Shown piece by piece: positions 26,231-35,807 of a stretch of DNA of 64,000 nucleotides. The position numbers and the translations under genes were made by a program. The number at the start of each line of letters is the position of its first letter. Within the stretch, counting starts at the first letter, position 1. Below the pieces are notes generated by a model. It was not told the origin of the DNA. It saw only the letters and a program-made list of their open reading frames with translations, and ran no database searches. The DNA lies in contig CBDCBA010000027.1 of the NCBI GenBank assembly GCA_965214125.1, positions 248,001 to 312,000 on the forward strand, written 5' to 3'. This DNA comes from CBDCBA01 sp965214125 (lineage in GTDB: Bacteria; Planctomycetota; Phycisphaerae; Tepidisphaerales; Tepidisphaeraceae).

Positions 26231-26833
26231 TTAGCCGTGTGGGTCGTCGAGCAACTCCTGCAAACGCGGGCGGAGCGCGAGCGGCAGGCGTGATGCCCAG
26301 CGCGAATCAACCAAGCCTACATCCATCAGATCCCGGAGATGAACCTTATCAATCGTGCGGAACACCGTCAGCTTCATCCGCACGAGCGGCTCGAGCGAGA
26401 CGACCGGCCGCCCGTCGATCACCTCCGACTGTGAGACATCAGGATTCGGCTCGACCTCCGAATCCCGCATTCGCTGCCCGGCGGGCACAAGGAGCAGCCT
26501 GCTTCGCGCGGTGCCGGAATGACCGTCGGTGAAAATACCGTTTGTTGCAATTCCGTGCCACACGAAGCCGGCTTGGTGGAGTGCCCGCCGCGCAGCTTCG
26601 AAGTCCAACGGTCGCACGAGAAGATCAACGTTCGGCGTCATTCGAGATGCTCCCGGTTCGTGCCGATCAATGTGCGCTGCAACCGCGTTGGCCCCCGCAA
26701 CCGCGTAAGGAACACCTGCGCGAGCCAATGCCGCCGATGAACGATCGAGCCGCTCTTGCACCTGCCGAACGGCGGCTGACATCCGCGCAAGTGCGCCGGT
26801 CCAAGGCGCGAGGTTTTCGTCGTCTTTACTCAT
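26231..26833 (-). CDS. nucleotidyltransferase-fold protein, translationally coupled to gltD
   Basis: A 200-residue soluble protein. VPYAVAGANAVAAHIDRHEP and then RMTPNVDLLVRPLDFEAARR follow the pattern of minimal nucleotidyltransferases (GG/AxA-x-H followed by T-x-D-x-D), here with N-V-D, so one of the two metal-binding acids may be missing. SLEPLVRMKLTVFRTIDKVHLRDLMD is the C-terminal DL-x-MK-x-D-x-xDL signature also seen at the window start. Its ATG overlaps the gltD stop by 4 bases. Function is unknown; such proteins are often antitoxins or degenerate transferases. Confidence 0.65.
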   Translation of the reverse strand: MSKDDENLAPWTGALARMSAAVRQVQERLDRSSAALARAGVPYAVAGANAVAAHIDRHEPGASRMTPNVDLLVRPLDFEAARRALHQAGFVWHGIATNGIFTDGHSGTARSRLLLVPAGQRMRDSEVEPNPDVSQSEVIDGRPVVSLEPLVRMKLTVFRTIDKVHLRDLMDVGLVDSRWASRLPLALRPRLQELLDDPHG

Positions 26834-28311
26834 AGCTCCAATGCCATGGCCGGCAAGTCGCTGTGGCCCATCAGCCACTCGTCGCAGCACCGGGCGGCTT
26901 GGCGGCCTTCGCTGATGGCGTAGACGACCAGGCTTTGCCCACGCCGGGCGTCGCCGGCGGCGAAGACGCCCTCGGTGCTGGTCATGTACGTGTCGCTCAC
27001 GCGCACGGCGCCGCGGGGCGTGAGGTCGAGCTTCAAATCCTCGATCGGGCCGTGCGGGTCGGGGCCGGTGAAGCCGATCGCGAGCAGGCACAAATCACAC
27101 GGCAGCTCGAACGGCTCGCCGATCTCCTTCACGTGCCGCGTGCCGTCGGCGTCCTTGTGGCTCTCGATGCGGACGGCCTCGATGGCCCGCAGGTTCCCGC
27201 CACCCCCCTCGCCGTCGCCGAGGAAGCGTTTGGTGAGAATGGCGTAGTCGCGCAAATCGCGGCCGAATTGCTCGGCCCCCTCCTCGTGGGCGGCGCTGGT
27301 GCGCAGGACCATCGGCCAGTTCGGCCAGCTCTTGAGCGGCTCGCGCTCGCCGGGCGGTTCGCTGTTGATGTCGAACTGCCGAATGCCCTTGGCCCCCTGC
27401 CGCAGCGCGGTGCCGAGGCAGTCGGCCGCCGTGTCGCCGCCACCGATGATGACAACCTCTTTGCCCCTCGCGTCGATCTGCTGCTCGGCGAAAATCTGGT
27501 CGCCAAGGTTCATCCGCGTTTGCAGCGGCAGGTAGTGCATCGCGTAGTGGATGCCGCTCAGATCGCGGCCCTCGACCACCACGTCGCGGGCCTTTGTCGC
27601 GCCGTTGCAGAGGATGATGGCGTCGTACTCCTCGCGAAGCTCGAGCGTGGTGACGTCCGTCCCAACGTTCACGCCGCAGCGGAACTCGACGCCCTCGGCC
27701 TTCATCTGGTCGACGCGGCGGTCGACGGTGGATTTGTCCATCTTGAAGTCGGGGATGCCGTAGAGCAGCAGTCCGCCGGGGCGATCATCGCGTTCGTGCA
27801 CGACCACGTTGTGCCCCGCGCGGTTGAGCTGCTGCGCCGCCGCGAGGCCCGCCGGTCCACTGCCGACGACGGCGACGCGCTTGCCCGTGCGCTTCTCCGG
27901 CGGCTGGGGCGTAACCCACCCTTCCTCCCACGCCTTGTCGGCGATGGCCTGCTCGATGCTTTTGATCGTCACCGGTCGGTCGTTCAGGCTTAGCACACAC
28001 GCCTCCTCGCACGGCGCCGGGCAGATGCGGCCGGTGAACTCGGGGAAGTTGTTCGTGCGGATCAGGCTCTGGTACGCCTCGAACCACCGGCCGCGGTAGA
28101 CGAGGTCGTTCCAGTCGGGGATTTGGTTCCCAAGCGGGCAGCCGTCGTTGCAGAACGGCACGCCGCAGTCCATGCAGCGGGCGCCCTGATGGCGGAGCCT
28201 TTGCTCGTCGAGGGGGAGGTAGACTTCGTTCCAGTCCGCGATGCGCAGCGAGACGGGCCGGCGCGGTCGCGTTTCGCGGTCGATCTCCTTGAATCCGGTC
28301 GGCTTGCCCAT
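26830..28311 (-). CDS. gltD: glutamate synthase small (beta) subunit
   Basis: A full 493-residue GltD. The N-terminal Fe-S cysteines are in CMDCGVPFCNDGCPLGN and CPAPCEEACVL, the FAD motif is VAVVGSGPAGLAAAQQL, and the NADPH motif is VVIIGGGDTAADCLGTA. It transfers electrons from NADPH through FAD and 4Fe-4S clusters to the large subunit, which makes glutamate from glutamine and 2-oxoglutarate. The large subunit gltB is not in the window. The ATG at 28311 (MGKPTGFKEIDRE) is the canonical start; the longer open frame is rejected. Confidence 0.95.
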   Translation of the reverse strand: MGKPTGFKEIDRETRPRRPVSLRIADWNEVYLPLDEQRLRHQGARCMDCGVPFCNDGCPLGNQIPDWNDLVYRGRWFEAYQSLIRTNNFPEFTGRICPAPCEEACVLSLNDRPVTIKSIEQAIADKAWEEGWVTPQPPEKRTGKRVAVVGSGPAGLAAAQQLNRAGHNVVVHERDDRPGGLLLYGIPDFKMDKSTVDRRVDQMKAEGVEFRCGVNVGTDVTTLELREEYDAIILCNGATKARDVVVEGRDLSGIHYAMHYLPLQTRMNLGDQIFAEQQIDARGKEVVIIGGGDTAADCLGTALRQGAKGIRQFDINSEPPGEREPLKSWPNWPMVLRTSAAHEEGAEQFGRDLRDYAILTKRFLGDGEGGGGNLRAIEAVRIESHKDADGTRHVKEIGEPFELPCDLCLLAIGFTGPDPHGPIEDLKLDLTPRGAVRVSDTYMTSTEGVFAAGDARRGQSLVVYAISEGRQAARCCDEWLMGHSDLPAMALEL

Positions 28312-28450
28312 GAGCGGCCCATAGTACGGGACGGGCGGGCCAGCGGGCAGTCGCACCCGATCTGCCGGCAGCCTCCCGCGGCATCCCTTTAACCGGGGTG
28401 TGCGGATTGCCGCTGTTGGCGCGGCGCGGAACCGGCCGACGCAAGGGATA

Positions 28451-30094
28451 GTGACCGTCCGATACTGCCCCTCGTCATCCCTCCGGGTCGCCGCCGCGGT
28501 GGGCGTCGTGGTGGCCGTGATGGGCGCGCTGGTGGCCGGGTGCGCGAGCAAGTCGTCGGCGACGAGTTCGGCCGATGGCGTGGCGGCGCTGCCCGTGGTG
28601 GTCAGCGGCTCGCCGGTGGCCGACGCGCGGGCGTTCCAAAGTGGCGGCACGACGCTGGCAACCGCGCGGCATGATCGACTCGCAGCCCGTGGCCCCGACG
28701 CCACCCTCGGCGCCGACATCGCCGGTCACGGCCAGGTACCAAACGGTGGCGCCGCGGCAATGAGCAGCCGTCCGGCGACGCTTAGCACGTATGCCTCAAT
28801 CCCGCGGATGATCGGGCCAATGCCCGCCACGCCGACGGCGGGGCTTCGGTCGCGGTTCGATCTACCGGATGGCCGCGTGCGGCTGATCTACTCGATGCAG
28901 GGCTTTGGCGGGCCAACGGTCAAGAGCCGGGCCGACGCGACGCGGCGGCACATCGACGTGGTTGCGGCCGATCTGGCGCCGATCGTCAGCCTCGTGCAGG
29001 CGCACCTCGGCGATCAGGGCACCGTCTCGCCGTTGCCGGCCGAAAGCCGACTCGTCATCACCTGCGCCGCGGCCTCGGAGCCCGGCGTACTGCGGCTGCT
29101 GAGCGATATTGACCGCCCCCGCCGCCAAGTGGAGATCAGCGCCCGCATCTTCGAAGTCCGCCACGATCTCGACTATCAGCAGGGCGCCCGCGCCTTGTTG
29201 CAGCGCGTCGCGGAGGATGGCACGCAGACAGCCCTGTCGACGTTCAGCACGCAGCGCCTGCTCGACGCCGCCGCCGGCAATATGCCCTACCAGGGGTCGA
29301 TCGTCTCGCTGTTGCAAACGCTCGGCGACAGCGGCATCAGCCTCGATGCCAGCTTCGAGCTGCTGGCGGAGACCGGCCTGATCCAGATCGTCAGCGAGCC
29401 CCGCCTGACGGTGGCCGAGGGGCAGACGGGCTACCTGCTCGCCGGCCAGGAACTGCCGATCCAGTCGGCGGAGATCATCAACAACGCTCTGAAGGCGAGC
29501 ACGAAGTACAAGCCGGTTGGCGTGCAGTTGTACGTCACGCCGCAGTTGGTGGGCGACGCTACGGTCAAGCTGCACACGCTCAGCATTGTTAGCAGCGTGG
29601 CCGGCTTTACGCCGCTGCCGACCCTGCGTGGCGATCCCGGCCAGCGCGGCAGTCCGCTGCTGCTCAACCCCGTGATCGACTCGCGCGAGGCCGAGACCAA
29701 CGTCACCGTCGCCCAGGGCGACACCCTCGTCATCAGCGGCCTGCGCATGGTGCGGACCACCACCCGCGAAGACAAAATCCCCGGCCTGGGCGACCTGCCG
29801 ATCCTCGGCCATTTGTTCAAGAATCACCGCACGCAGCGGCAGATGACCGACCTCTACTTCTTCCTCACGCCGCGCATGATCGAGCCGGGCGTCTCGGTGG
29901 CGTGTCGGCGATGTGACAGCGTGCCGCCGATTGCAAATCGGTCGACGACGGCTCCGCCTCCGTTAGCCGCCCCGCCTCGCGGGGCGCTTGGCGGCACCCG
30001 ACGCGCCCCGCAAGGCGGGGCGGCTAACGGTAGAGGAGGTTCGCACACGGCTACCGCGCGAACTCGACACTCCGCACCTCGCGCAGCACGGTAA
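28451..30094 (+). CDS. secretin-domain (PulD/PilQ-like) lipoprotein with altered C terminus
   Basis: A 547-residue protein with a hydrophobic leader ending in LVAGC (lipobox). A secretin N1/STN-like region lies at about residues 170-225. The conserved secretin core is at about 310-475, including QIVSEPRLTVAEGQTGYLLAGQELPI and GDTLVISGLRMVRTTTREDKIPGLGDLPILGHLFKN. It would form part of an outer-membrane type II-like channel. No partner secretion genes are nearby. After the expected end (LYFFLTPRMIEPG) there is a 67-residue low-complexity tail encoded by a REP-like element (29962-30028), overlapping the 3-prime end of rny. The GTG at 28451 is preferred over GTG 28400. Confidence 0.82.
   Translation: MTVRYCPSSSLRVAAAVGVVVAVMGALVAGCASKSSATSSADGVAALPVVVSGSPVADARAFQSGGTTLATARHDRLAARGPDATLGADIAGHGQVPNGGAAAMSSRPATLSTYASIPRMIGPMPATPTAGLRSRFDLPDGRVRLIYSMQGFGGPTVKSRADATRRHIDVVAADLAPIVSLVQAHLGDQGTVSPLPAESRLVITCAAASEPGVLRLLSDIDRPRRQVEISARIFEVRHDLDYQQGARALLQRVAEDGTQTALSTFSTQRLLDAAAGNMPYQGSIVSLLQTLGDSGISLDASFELLAETGLIQIVSEPRLTVAEGQTGYLLAGQELPIQSAEIINNALKASTKYKPVGVQLYVTPQLVGDATVKLHTLSIVSSVAGFTPLPTLRGDPGQRGSPLLLNPVIDSREAETNVTVAQGDTLVISGLRMVRTTTREDKIPGLGDLPILGHLFKNHRTQRQMTDLYFFLTPRMIEPGVSVACRRCDSVPPIANRSTTAPPPLAAPPRGALGGTRRAPQGGAANGRGGSHTATARTRHSAPRAAR
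29962..30028. repeat. two-armed REP-like element (GTTAG variant) inside the secretin 3-prime end
   Basis: The two arms are 25-base inverted copies with one mismatch: GTTAGCCGCCCCGCC and so on, against GGCGGGGCGGCTAAC. Each contains an internal hairpin (CCGCCCCGC and GCGGGGCG). The ends are GTTAG/CTAAC rather than GTAG/CTAC. It is translated as a Pro/Ala/Gly/Arg-rich tail of the secretin and lies 22 bases before the stop of the convergent rny. Confidence 0.8.
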
Positions 30095-31655
30095 CGCGGA
30101 TTTCGCCGGGGAAACTCAAGCGCTCCTGCACGCGGGCGGCGATGTCGCGGGCGAGGGCGGCGCTTTGGGCATCGTCGAGGCTCTTGGCATCGGCGATGAC
30201 CCGCACCTCGCGGCCGGCGTGGATCGCGTAGGCCTGCCGCACGCCGTTGAACTCGTGCGCGACCTCCTCCAGCTCGCGCAGCCGCTTGACGTACCGCTCC
30301 AGGCTCTCGCGCCGCGCGCCGGGACGACTGGCACTGATGGCGTCGGCGGCCATGACGAGCGGCGTGTACGGCGTGGTCGCCGGCACGTCGCCGTGGTGGC
30401 CGGCGGCGGCGTTGACGACGGCCTCGGGCTCGCCGTGCTTTTTCAGGAAGGCCGCCCCGATCTCCGGGTGGCCTCCCTCGGTCTCGTGGTCCATCGCTTT
30501 GCCGATGTCGTGCAGCAAGCCGGCGCGGCGGGCGAGCGTGCCGTCGAGCCCGAGCTCGTCCGCCATCACCTGCGCCAGGTGCGCCACCTCCTGGCTGTGC
30601 CGCAGCACGTTTTGGCCGTAACTCGTGCGAAAGTGCAGCCGGCCCAGCAGCGGCACGACCGCCCGCGGGAGGTCCGGCAGGTGGCTTTCGTTGCCGGCGG
30701 TCTTGCCGAGCTCGACGAGCGTCTCCTGCATCTGCGTCGTCGCCTCGTTCACCACCTCCTCGATGCGCCCTGGGTGGATGCGCCCGTCGGCGATCAGCGA
30801 CTGCAAGCTTTGCCGCGCGATCTCCCGCCGCACCGGGTCGAAGCAGGAGAGCCCGACCACGCCGGGCGTGTCATCGATGATCACGTCGACGCCCGTCGCC
30901 TTCTCGAACGAGCGAATGTTGCGCCCCTCGCGCCCGATGACGCGGCCCTTCATGGCTTCGTCGGCAATGTGGATGCTCGCCACCGTGTGGTCCGCGCACT
31001 GCTCGGCCGCGTACCGCTGGATCGCTTCGAGCACGATCGCCCGCCCCTTCTCCTTGGCCTCGTCCTGGGCGGATTCGATCGAGCGACGAACGATCTCCGC
31101 CGCCTCGCCGCGGCAGTCGGCTTCCACCTGGGCCAAGTGGTGCTCGCGGGCCTGTTCCTCGGTCATGCCGCTGATCTGCGTGAGCTGGCGCTTCGCCTCG
31201 CCGACGGCATCGGCAAGCTCGCGACGGGAGTCGGCCTGCTCCTTTTCCTGGCGAATCAAAGCCTTCTCGCGAACGTCGAGCGACCGGTCGGTGGCGTCGA
31301 GAGTCTCGGCCTTGCGGTCGAGGCGATCTTCGCGGCGGTCGAGCTTGAGCTCGCGAGCGTCGGCGTCCCGGCCGGCGCGGCGGCGATCATCCTCGAATGC
31401 CGAGCGCTTGGCGTCGAGGGCGTTCTCCTCCTCGTCGAGCCGCTCGCGAATGGCGATGGCCTCCTGCTTGGCGAGCAGCTCCACCTCACGGGCGGCGTTA
31501 GCGGCCTCCTGAAGCTTGGAGGCCTTGAGCTCGTCGGCGGCCACGCGGGCACTGGCGAGCAGGTTGCGGCCAAGCAGGTGGAGGATCAGCAGCAGCCCGC
31601 CGCAGCCCAGGATCAGGCCGAGCAGCAGGCCGAGAAACAGTGAAAGGTATGACAT
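30051..31655 (-). CDS. rny: ribonuclease Y
   Basis: A 534-residue endoribonuclease. An N-terminal membrane anchor (LSLFLGLLLGLILGCGGLLLILHLLG) is followed by a long charged coiled coil (about residues 45-210), a KH domain (MKGRVIGREGRNIRSFEKATGVD) and an HD domain with the metal site LLHDIGKAMDHE. It initiates mRNA decay at the membrane. Length and architecture match the family. The ATG at 31655 (MSYLSL) is just before the anchor. The last 44 bases overlap the convergent secretin reading frame. Confidence 0.96.
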   Translation of the reverse strand: MSYLSLFLGLLLGLILGCGGLLLILHLLGRNLLASARVAADELKASKLQEAANAAREVELLAKQEAIAIRERLDEEENALDAKRSAFEDDRRRAGRDADARELKLDRREDRLDRKAETLDATDRSLDVREKALIRQEKEQADSRRELADAVGEAKRQLTQISGMTEEQAREHHLAQVEADCRGEAAEIVRRSIESAQDEAKEKGRAIVLEAIQRYAAEQCADHTVASIHIADEAMKGRVIGREGRNIRSFEKATGVDVIIDDTPGVVGLSCFDPVRREIARQSLQSLIADGRIHPGRIEEVVNEATTQMQETLVELGKTAGNESHLPDLPRAVVPLLGRLHFRTSYGQNVLRHSQEVAHLAQVMADELGLDGTLARRAGLLHDIGKAMDHETEGGHPEIGAAFLKKHGEPEAVVNAAAGHHGDVPATTPYTPLVMAADAISASRPGARRESLERYVKRLRELEEVAHEFNGVRQAYAIHAGREVRVIADAKSLDDAQSAALARDIAARVQERLSFPGEIRVTVLREVRSVEFAR

Positions 31656-32127
31656 GGGCACACGCGTCCTTTTCGCCGACGGCACACGGCCGGCGACGCT
31701 GGGAGACGGGGAGCCCGCGGAGGATGGGGTCGGGCGGCGCGAACGCAACGGGGGCGGCGCCCGAGGTCGGGCCGCTCCACGGAGGTTGTTCGCGTCGAAG
31801 GGGCATGTCAGGGCCGCCCACATGACTTGAGGTGGGCGACGCGAGGGTTGCGACTGTGGGCCCGGCGTCCGCGCCGTTCGCGCACGCTCCGGGTCGGTTT
31901 CAGGTCCGCACGGCCACGCCGTTTGGCGGCATGGGGCGGGATTGGAAGCAAATCAGACCATCGTCTCGCGGGGGCGGAACGCGACGGCGAAATGGGCCGC
32001 CACGCGGGGTTGTCCGCGCCACCATTTAATCGTGTGTCGGCCGAAACGGCAACCGAACATCTTCGCGGCCGACCGGGCCGGTTCTCCGGCGATGTCGGCG
32101 GGCGCCGAATGCGGTACCTTGTGGTCG
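31656..32127. other. 472-bp gap between divergent rny and the PP2C gene, no gene recognised
   Basis: GC-rich sequence without a convincing ORF, tRNA or repeat. I looked for signal-recognition-particle RNA, 6S RNA and RNase P motifs and found none that I can support. The region must hold the divergent promoters of rny and of the phosphatase gene. Short ORFs here differ in frame and lack conserved features. Confidence 0.4.
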
Positions 32128-33930
32128 ATGCCCCCGCCAGATGCGAGTCTGACTCTTCTGCCGCAGGAGCCTGCCAGCGCCCCCGCCCCACCCGCCGACG
32201 ACCGCCAGAGTCTTTACCTCGTCGTGGTTGCCGGCCAGCCGCGGCCGGCGTTGGAGCTCGACCCGGCCGCCCGCGGGGCCAGCGGCGACGGCATTCTGCT
32301 GGGTCGACAGGAAGGGTGCGCGCTGCAAGTCTCGGCCGAGCAGGTCTCCCGTCGCCACGCCCGCTTCCGCCACGATCCCCACGCGGGCGTCTGGAGCATT
32401 CACGATCAGGGCAGCCGCTGGGGCACCGTCGTCAACGGCCGACGCCTCGACGCCAGCGTCGGGCGTGGGTCGACGCCGCTCTCGCCCGGCGATTTAGTGC
32501 GTATCGCGCCGTGGACCTTCCTCGTCAGCGTGTCCCCCCGCCCGCGGGGCACGCGCGCGATCGAGGGAGATGCCCGCGCCGGCTCGAGCGTTCGCAGCGT
32601 CGATGCCGCCGCCCTGCCCGCGCTGCAACAGGGACGGCTCGAACTTCTGCTCTCGAGCGCCGCCACGTTGCAGGACGCGACCGACGAACGCGAGCTGGCA
32701 GAGCGGTTGCTGTCACTCGCGCAGGAGGGAACGCACCTGCGCAACGCCGCGGTGCTGCGGGCGCTCGACGCCGAGGGGCGGTACGACGTGCTTGCGATCA
32801 GCACGCCGGCCGGTCACGCCGACGAGGGGTTCTCGTTCAGCCGCACCCTGCTCGATCACGCCCGCGACGGCGAGGTCGCCGAGGTTCACGCCGACGCGAT
32901 GGGCGGCAGCCAAGGGGACGATCCGAGCCAAAGTCCGTACAGCCAGAGCATTGTGCAGATGCAGATCACGCGGGCGGTCTGCGTGCCGATCCTGCTCGGG
33001 CCGACGCCAAGCCTGTTCCTCTACCTCGACCAGCGCGGCGACACCTTCACGGGCGTGGCCGACGAATCGGGCGCAACGGCCTACTGCGTTGCCCTCGGCC
33101 GCGTGGCGAGCCTGGCGCTGTCGAACCTCAAACGCCTCGACATGGAACGCCGCGCCGCCGAGGTCGACGCCGACGTGAAGGCGGCCGCCGCGGCGCAGCA
33201 GTGGATCATGCCGCGCGGTGCCCAACGCTTCGGCGGTTACACGGTGATCGGAGAGAGCCGGCCGGGCAAGGGCGTCGGCGGCGACTTTTTCGACGTCGTC
33301 GAGCTCGGCCCGGATCGCCTCGCCGTTGCCCTGGGCGATGTCAGCGGCAAGGGAATGAGCGCGGGCGTCCTGATGACCGCCGCCCAGGGATACCTCAACG
33401 CCGTGCTCGACGAATCGTGCGGCGGCGGGTGCGGCAGCGACCGCTGCGCCGAAGGCCTTGCCGAAGCGGTGTCGCGGTTGAGTCGATTCATTCACCCGCG
33501 CCGGCCGGCCACGCGCTTCCTCACGCTTTGGGTCGGCATCTTCGACGCCGCCGACGGTCGCCTGCACTATGTCGACGCCGGTCACGGCCTGGGCCTGATC
33601 CAGCGGGCCGGCGGCGCCATCGAGGATCTCTCCTCGGGCGGCGGCGTGCCGATCGGCATCCTTCCCGACGCCACTTATCAACCGCAGTCGCTCGCGTTCG
33701 GCCCCGGCGACCGCGCCCTGATCTTCAGCGACGGCATCGCCGAGCAGCCCCGCGCCGACTACACCGCCGACAGTCGCGACGAGTTCGATGTACCGCGCGT
33801 CCGGCGCGTGCTTGGAGCTCCCGCTCCCGACGAAGGAGCCACAATTCGATCGCTTTTCGAGGCAGTGGTGCGCCACGCTGGCACGGATCAGTTGGCCGAT
33901 GATGCGACCGCCGTTCTCATTGCCGGCTGA
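32128..33930 (+). CDS. FHA-GAF-PP2C (SpoIIE-type) serine phosphatase
   Basis: A 600-residue soluble signalling protein with three modules. An FHA domain at about residues 30-130 (LLGRQEGCALQVSAEQVSRRHARF, then DQGSRWGTVVNG) binds phosphothreonine. A GAF-like sensor at about 160-330 begins with LELLLSSAATLQDATDE. A SpoIIE/PP2C phosphatase at about 345-600 carries the metal Asp residues in GKGVGGDFFDVVEL, LGDVSGKGMSAGVLM and the final DDATAVLI. It probably controls a partner-switching (anti-sigma/antagonist) pathway, as such proteins do elsewhere. The ATG at 32128 starts the conserved part. The kinase partner is not adjacent. Confidence 0.88.
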   Translation: MPPPDASLTLLPQEPASAPAPPADDRQSLYLVVVAGQPRPALELDPAARGASGDGILLGRQEGCALQVSAEQVSRRHARFRHDPHAGVWSIHDQGSRWGTVVNGRRLDASVGRGSTPLSPGDLVRIAPWTFLVSVSPRPRGTRAIEGDARAGSSVRSVDAAALPALQQGRLELLLSSAATLQDATDERELAERLLSLAQEGTHLRNAAVLRALDAEGRYDVLAISTPAGHADEGFSFSRTLLDHARDGEVAEVHADAMGGSQGDDPSQSPYSQSIVQMQITRAVCVPILLGPTPSLFLYLDQRGDTFTGVADESGATAYCVALGRVASLALSNLKRLDMERRAAEVDADVKAAAAAQQWIMPRGAQRFGGYTVIGESRPGKGVGGDFFDVVELGPDRLAVALGDVSGKGMSAGVLMTAAQGYLNAVLDESCGGGCGSDRCAEGLAEAVSRLSRFIHPRRPATRFLTLWVGIFDAADGRLHYVDAGHGLGLIQRAGGAIEDLSSGGGVPIGILPDATYQPQSLAFGPGDRALIFSDGIAEQPRADYTADSRDEFDVPRVRRVLGAPAPDEGATIRSLFEAVVRHAGTDQLADDATAVLIAG

Positions 33931-33952
33931 ACTCTTTACAATGCTGCGGCCC

Positions 33953-35803
33953 ATGAAACTCCTGCTCGTCTGCGTCCTCGTCGTTCTTGCACTCTCCTTT
34001 TCCGCAGCGGCGGAACCGTTGCAGGTCCCGGCGGGTGGCCGTCCGATCCTGCCGGGGGCCGAGCCTGAGGGCGATGCGATGCCGTACGGCCTCGAGATCC
34101 AGGGGCCCAAGCCGGAACTGGTCGCGGCCAAGCCCGTCCAGTTGCGCGACGGACCGATGGGCAAGCCGATCCAGGCCGTCGTAGCCCGCGTCGCGCGTGG
34201 CTCCGATTTGCCGTACGACGCGCAGCTGCGCGTCTTCACGACCGAGCCCGTCAGCCAGGGCGACGTGCTTCTGGCCGAGGTCTGGGTGCGCGGCAAATCT
34301 GATTTGGGCGCGTTCGCCACGAGCGAGATCGTCTTCGAGGAGGCCGGCGGGAACTACGCGAAGTCGTTCGCCTTCCCCATCACCGCCCCCCAGGACGAGT
34401 GGTCGCAGATCGTGGTCCCCTTTCGCAGTGCGGGCGACTACGCCGCGGGCGCGGCGCAGGTCTGCTTCCGCCTCGCGTACGGGGCGCAGGACATCGAGAT
34501 CGCCGGGCTGCGCGTCGTCAACTACGGCGACGCGGTCGACGTGAACGACCTGCCGCGCACGTCGCTGCAGTACCCCGGCTTCGAGCAGGATGCGCCGTGG
34601 CGTGCCGAGGCCGAGCAGCGCATCGACCGGCTGCGCAAGGGCGATCTGACCGTTCGCGTCGTCGACGCCAGCGGCCGACCGGTGGAGGGGGCACAGGTCG
34701 AGGTCGAGATGACCCGCCACGCCTTCAAGTTCGGCACGGCCATCAACCACAAGGCGCTGTTCGCCGATGGCCCGGACGGCGAGAAGTACCGCGAAATGCT
34801 GCTCCGCTACTTCAACTACGCGACGACCGAGAACGAGCTCAAGTGGCCCGCCGCCGACGGCGACGGCATCGAGGCGGCCCTCAAGTCGCTCGACTGGTTG
34901 AACGATCACGACATCACGGTGCGTGGCCACAACCTCGTCTGGCCGACGGAGGATCAGCGTTATTCGCCCGACCGCATTCAAACCGGCTTCGCCGACCGGG
35001 CCGCCAGCGATCCCGAGTACGCCGTCGAGTGGCTCGACGAGCAGATCCGCCAGCACATTCTCGAAAAGGCGACCAGGACGCGCGGCCAGGTGATCGGGTG
35101 GGACGTGGCCAACGAGGTCTCGAACAACCGCGGCGGCATGACGATGCTCGGCGACGCCGACGATTCCGACGAAAAGCTCGCCGAATGGTTCGCGCTCGGC
35201 CGCGAAGCCGACCCCGAGGCCGAGATGTACCTGAACGACTACGGCATCATCGTCGGCGGCGGGCGGAACACGACGCTTCGCAACCGCTACAAGCGCCAGG
35301 CGCAGAACCTGATCGACGCCGGCCAAGCCCCCGACGCCATCGGCGTGCAGGGTCACTTCGGCACCGGCCTGACGAGCCCGACCGACGCCTGGGCCATCCT
35401 CGACGACCTCTACCAGTTCGGCATTCCGCTGGAAATCACGGAGTTCGACGTGATCAGCGGCGACGAGACGCTCAACGGGCAGTACACCCGCGACTTCCTG
35501 ACCGCCTGCTTCGCCCACGAGGGCGTGCAGGCGTTCATCTGGTGGGGCTTCTGGGAGGGGCGCCACTGGCGGCCGGAGTCGGCTCAGTTCCGCCGCGACT
35601 GGTCGATGCGGCCCGCAGGCGAGGCGATGGAGGACCTGCTCCGCAACGAGTGGTGGACCAGCGAAACCCTCACCACCGACGCCAACGGAGAGGCGACGGT
35701 CCGCGGTTTCCTCGGCGATTACGTCCTCCGCATGGGCGACGCGGAGGTGCTGACGGTGCTGGCCCGCGACGGCCGGACCGTGCAGTTCGAGGCGAAGGAG
35801 TAG
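33953..35803 (+). CDS. secreted GH10 endo-xylanase-like glycoside hydrolase
   Basis: A 616-residue exported protein with signal peptide (LLLVCVLVVLALSFSAAAEP). An N-terminal beta-sandwich, carbohydrate-binding-like region is at about residues 25-200. The GH10 TIM barrel (about 240-580) carries the acid/base Glu in GWDVANEVS and the nucleophile Glu in LEITEFDVIS, plus VRGHNLVWPT (the conserved H-x-L-x-W strand). It should cleave beta-1,4-xylan or related polymers outside the cytoplasm. It lies 22 bases downstream of the phosphatase gene and 4 bases before glpK, so it may be co-transcribed. ATG 33941 is also in frame. Confidence 0.9.
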   Translation: MKLLLVCVLVVLALSFSAAAEPLQVPAGGRPILPGAEPEGDAMPYGLEIQGPKPELVAAKPVQLRDGPMGKPIQAVVARVARGSDLPYDAQLRVFTTEPVSQGDVLLAEVWVRGKSDLGAFATSEIVFEEAGGNYAKSFAFPITAPQDEWSQIVVPFRSAGDYAAGAAQVCFRLAYGAQDIEIAGLRVVNYGDAVDVNDLPRTSLQYPGFEQDAPWRAEAEQRIDRLRKGDLTVRVVDASGRPVEGAQVEVEMTRHAFKFGTAINHKALFADGPDGEKYREMLLRYFNYATTENELKWPAADGDGIEAALKSLDWLNDHDITVRGHNLVWPTEDQRYSPDRIQTGFADRAASDPEYAVEWLDEQIRQHILEKATRTRGQVIGWDVANEVSNNRGGMTMLGDADDSDEKLAEWFALGREADPEAEMYLNDYGIIVGGGRNTTLRNRYKRQAQNLIDAGQAPDAIGVQGHFGTGLTSPTDAWAILDDLYQFGIPLEITEFDVISGDETLNGQYTRDFLTACFAHEGVQAFIWWGFWEGRHWRPESAQFRRDWSMRPAGEAMEDLLRNEWWTSETLTTDANGEATVRGFLGDYVLRMGDAEVLTVLARDGRTVQFEAKE

Positions 35804-35807
35804 CCCC

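Noticed and set aside
31656..32127. 6S RNA, SRP RNA or other structured RNA in the rny gap
   Set aside because: No conserved sequence motif or convincing long-range pairing could be found by eye.
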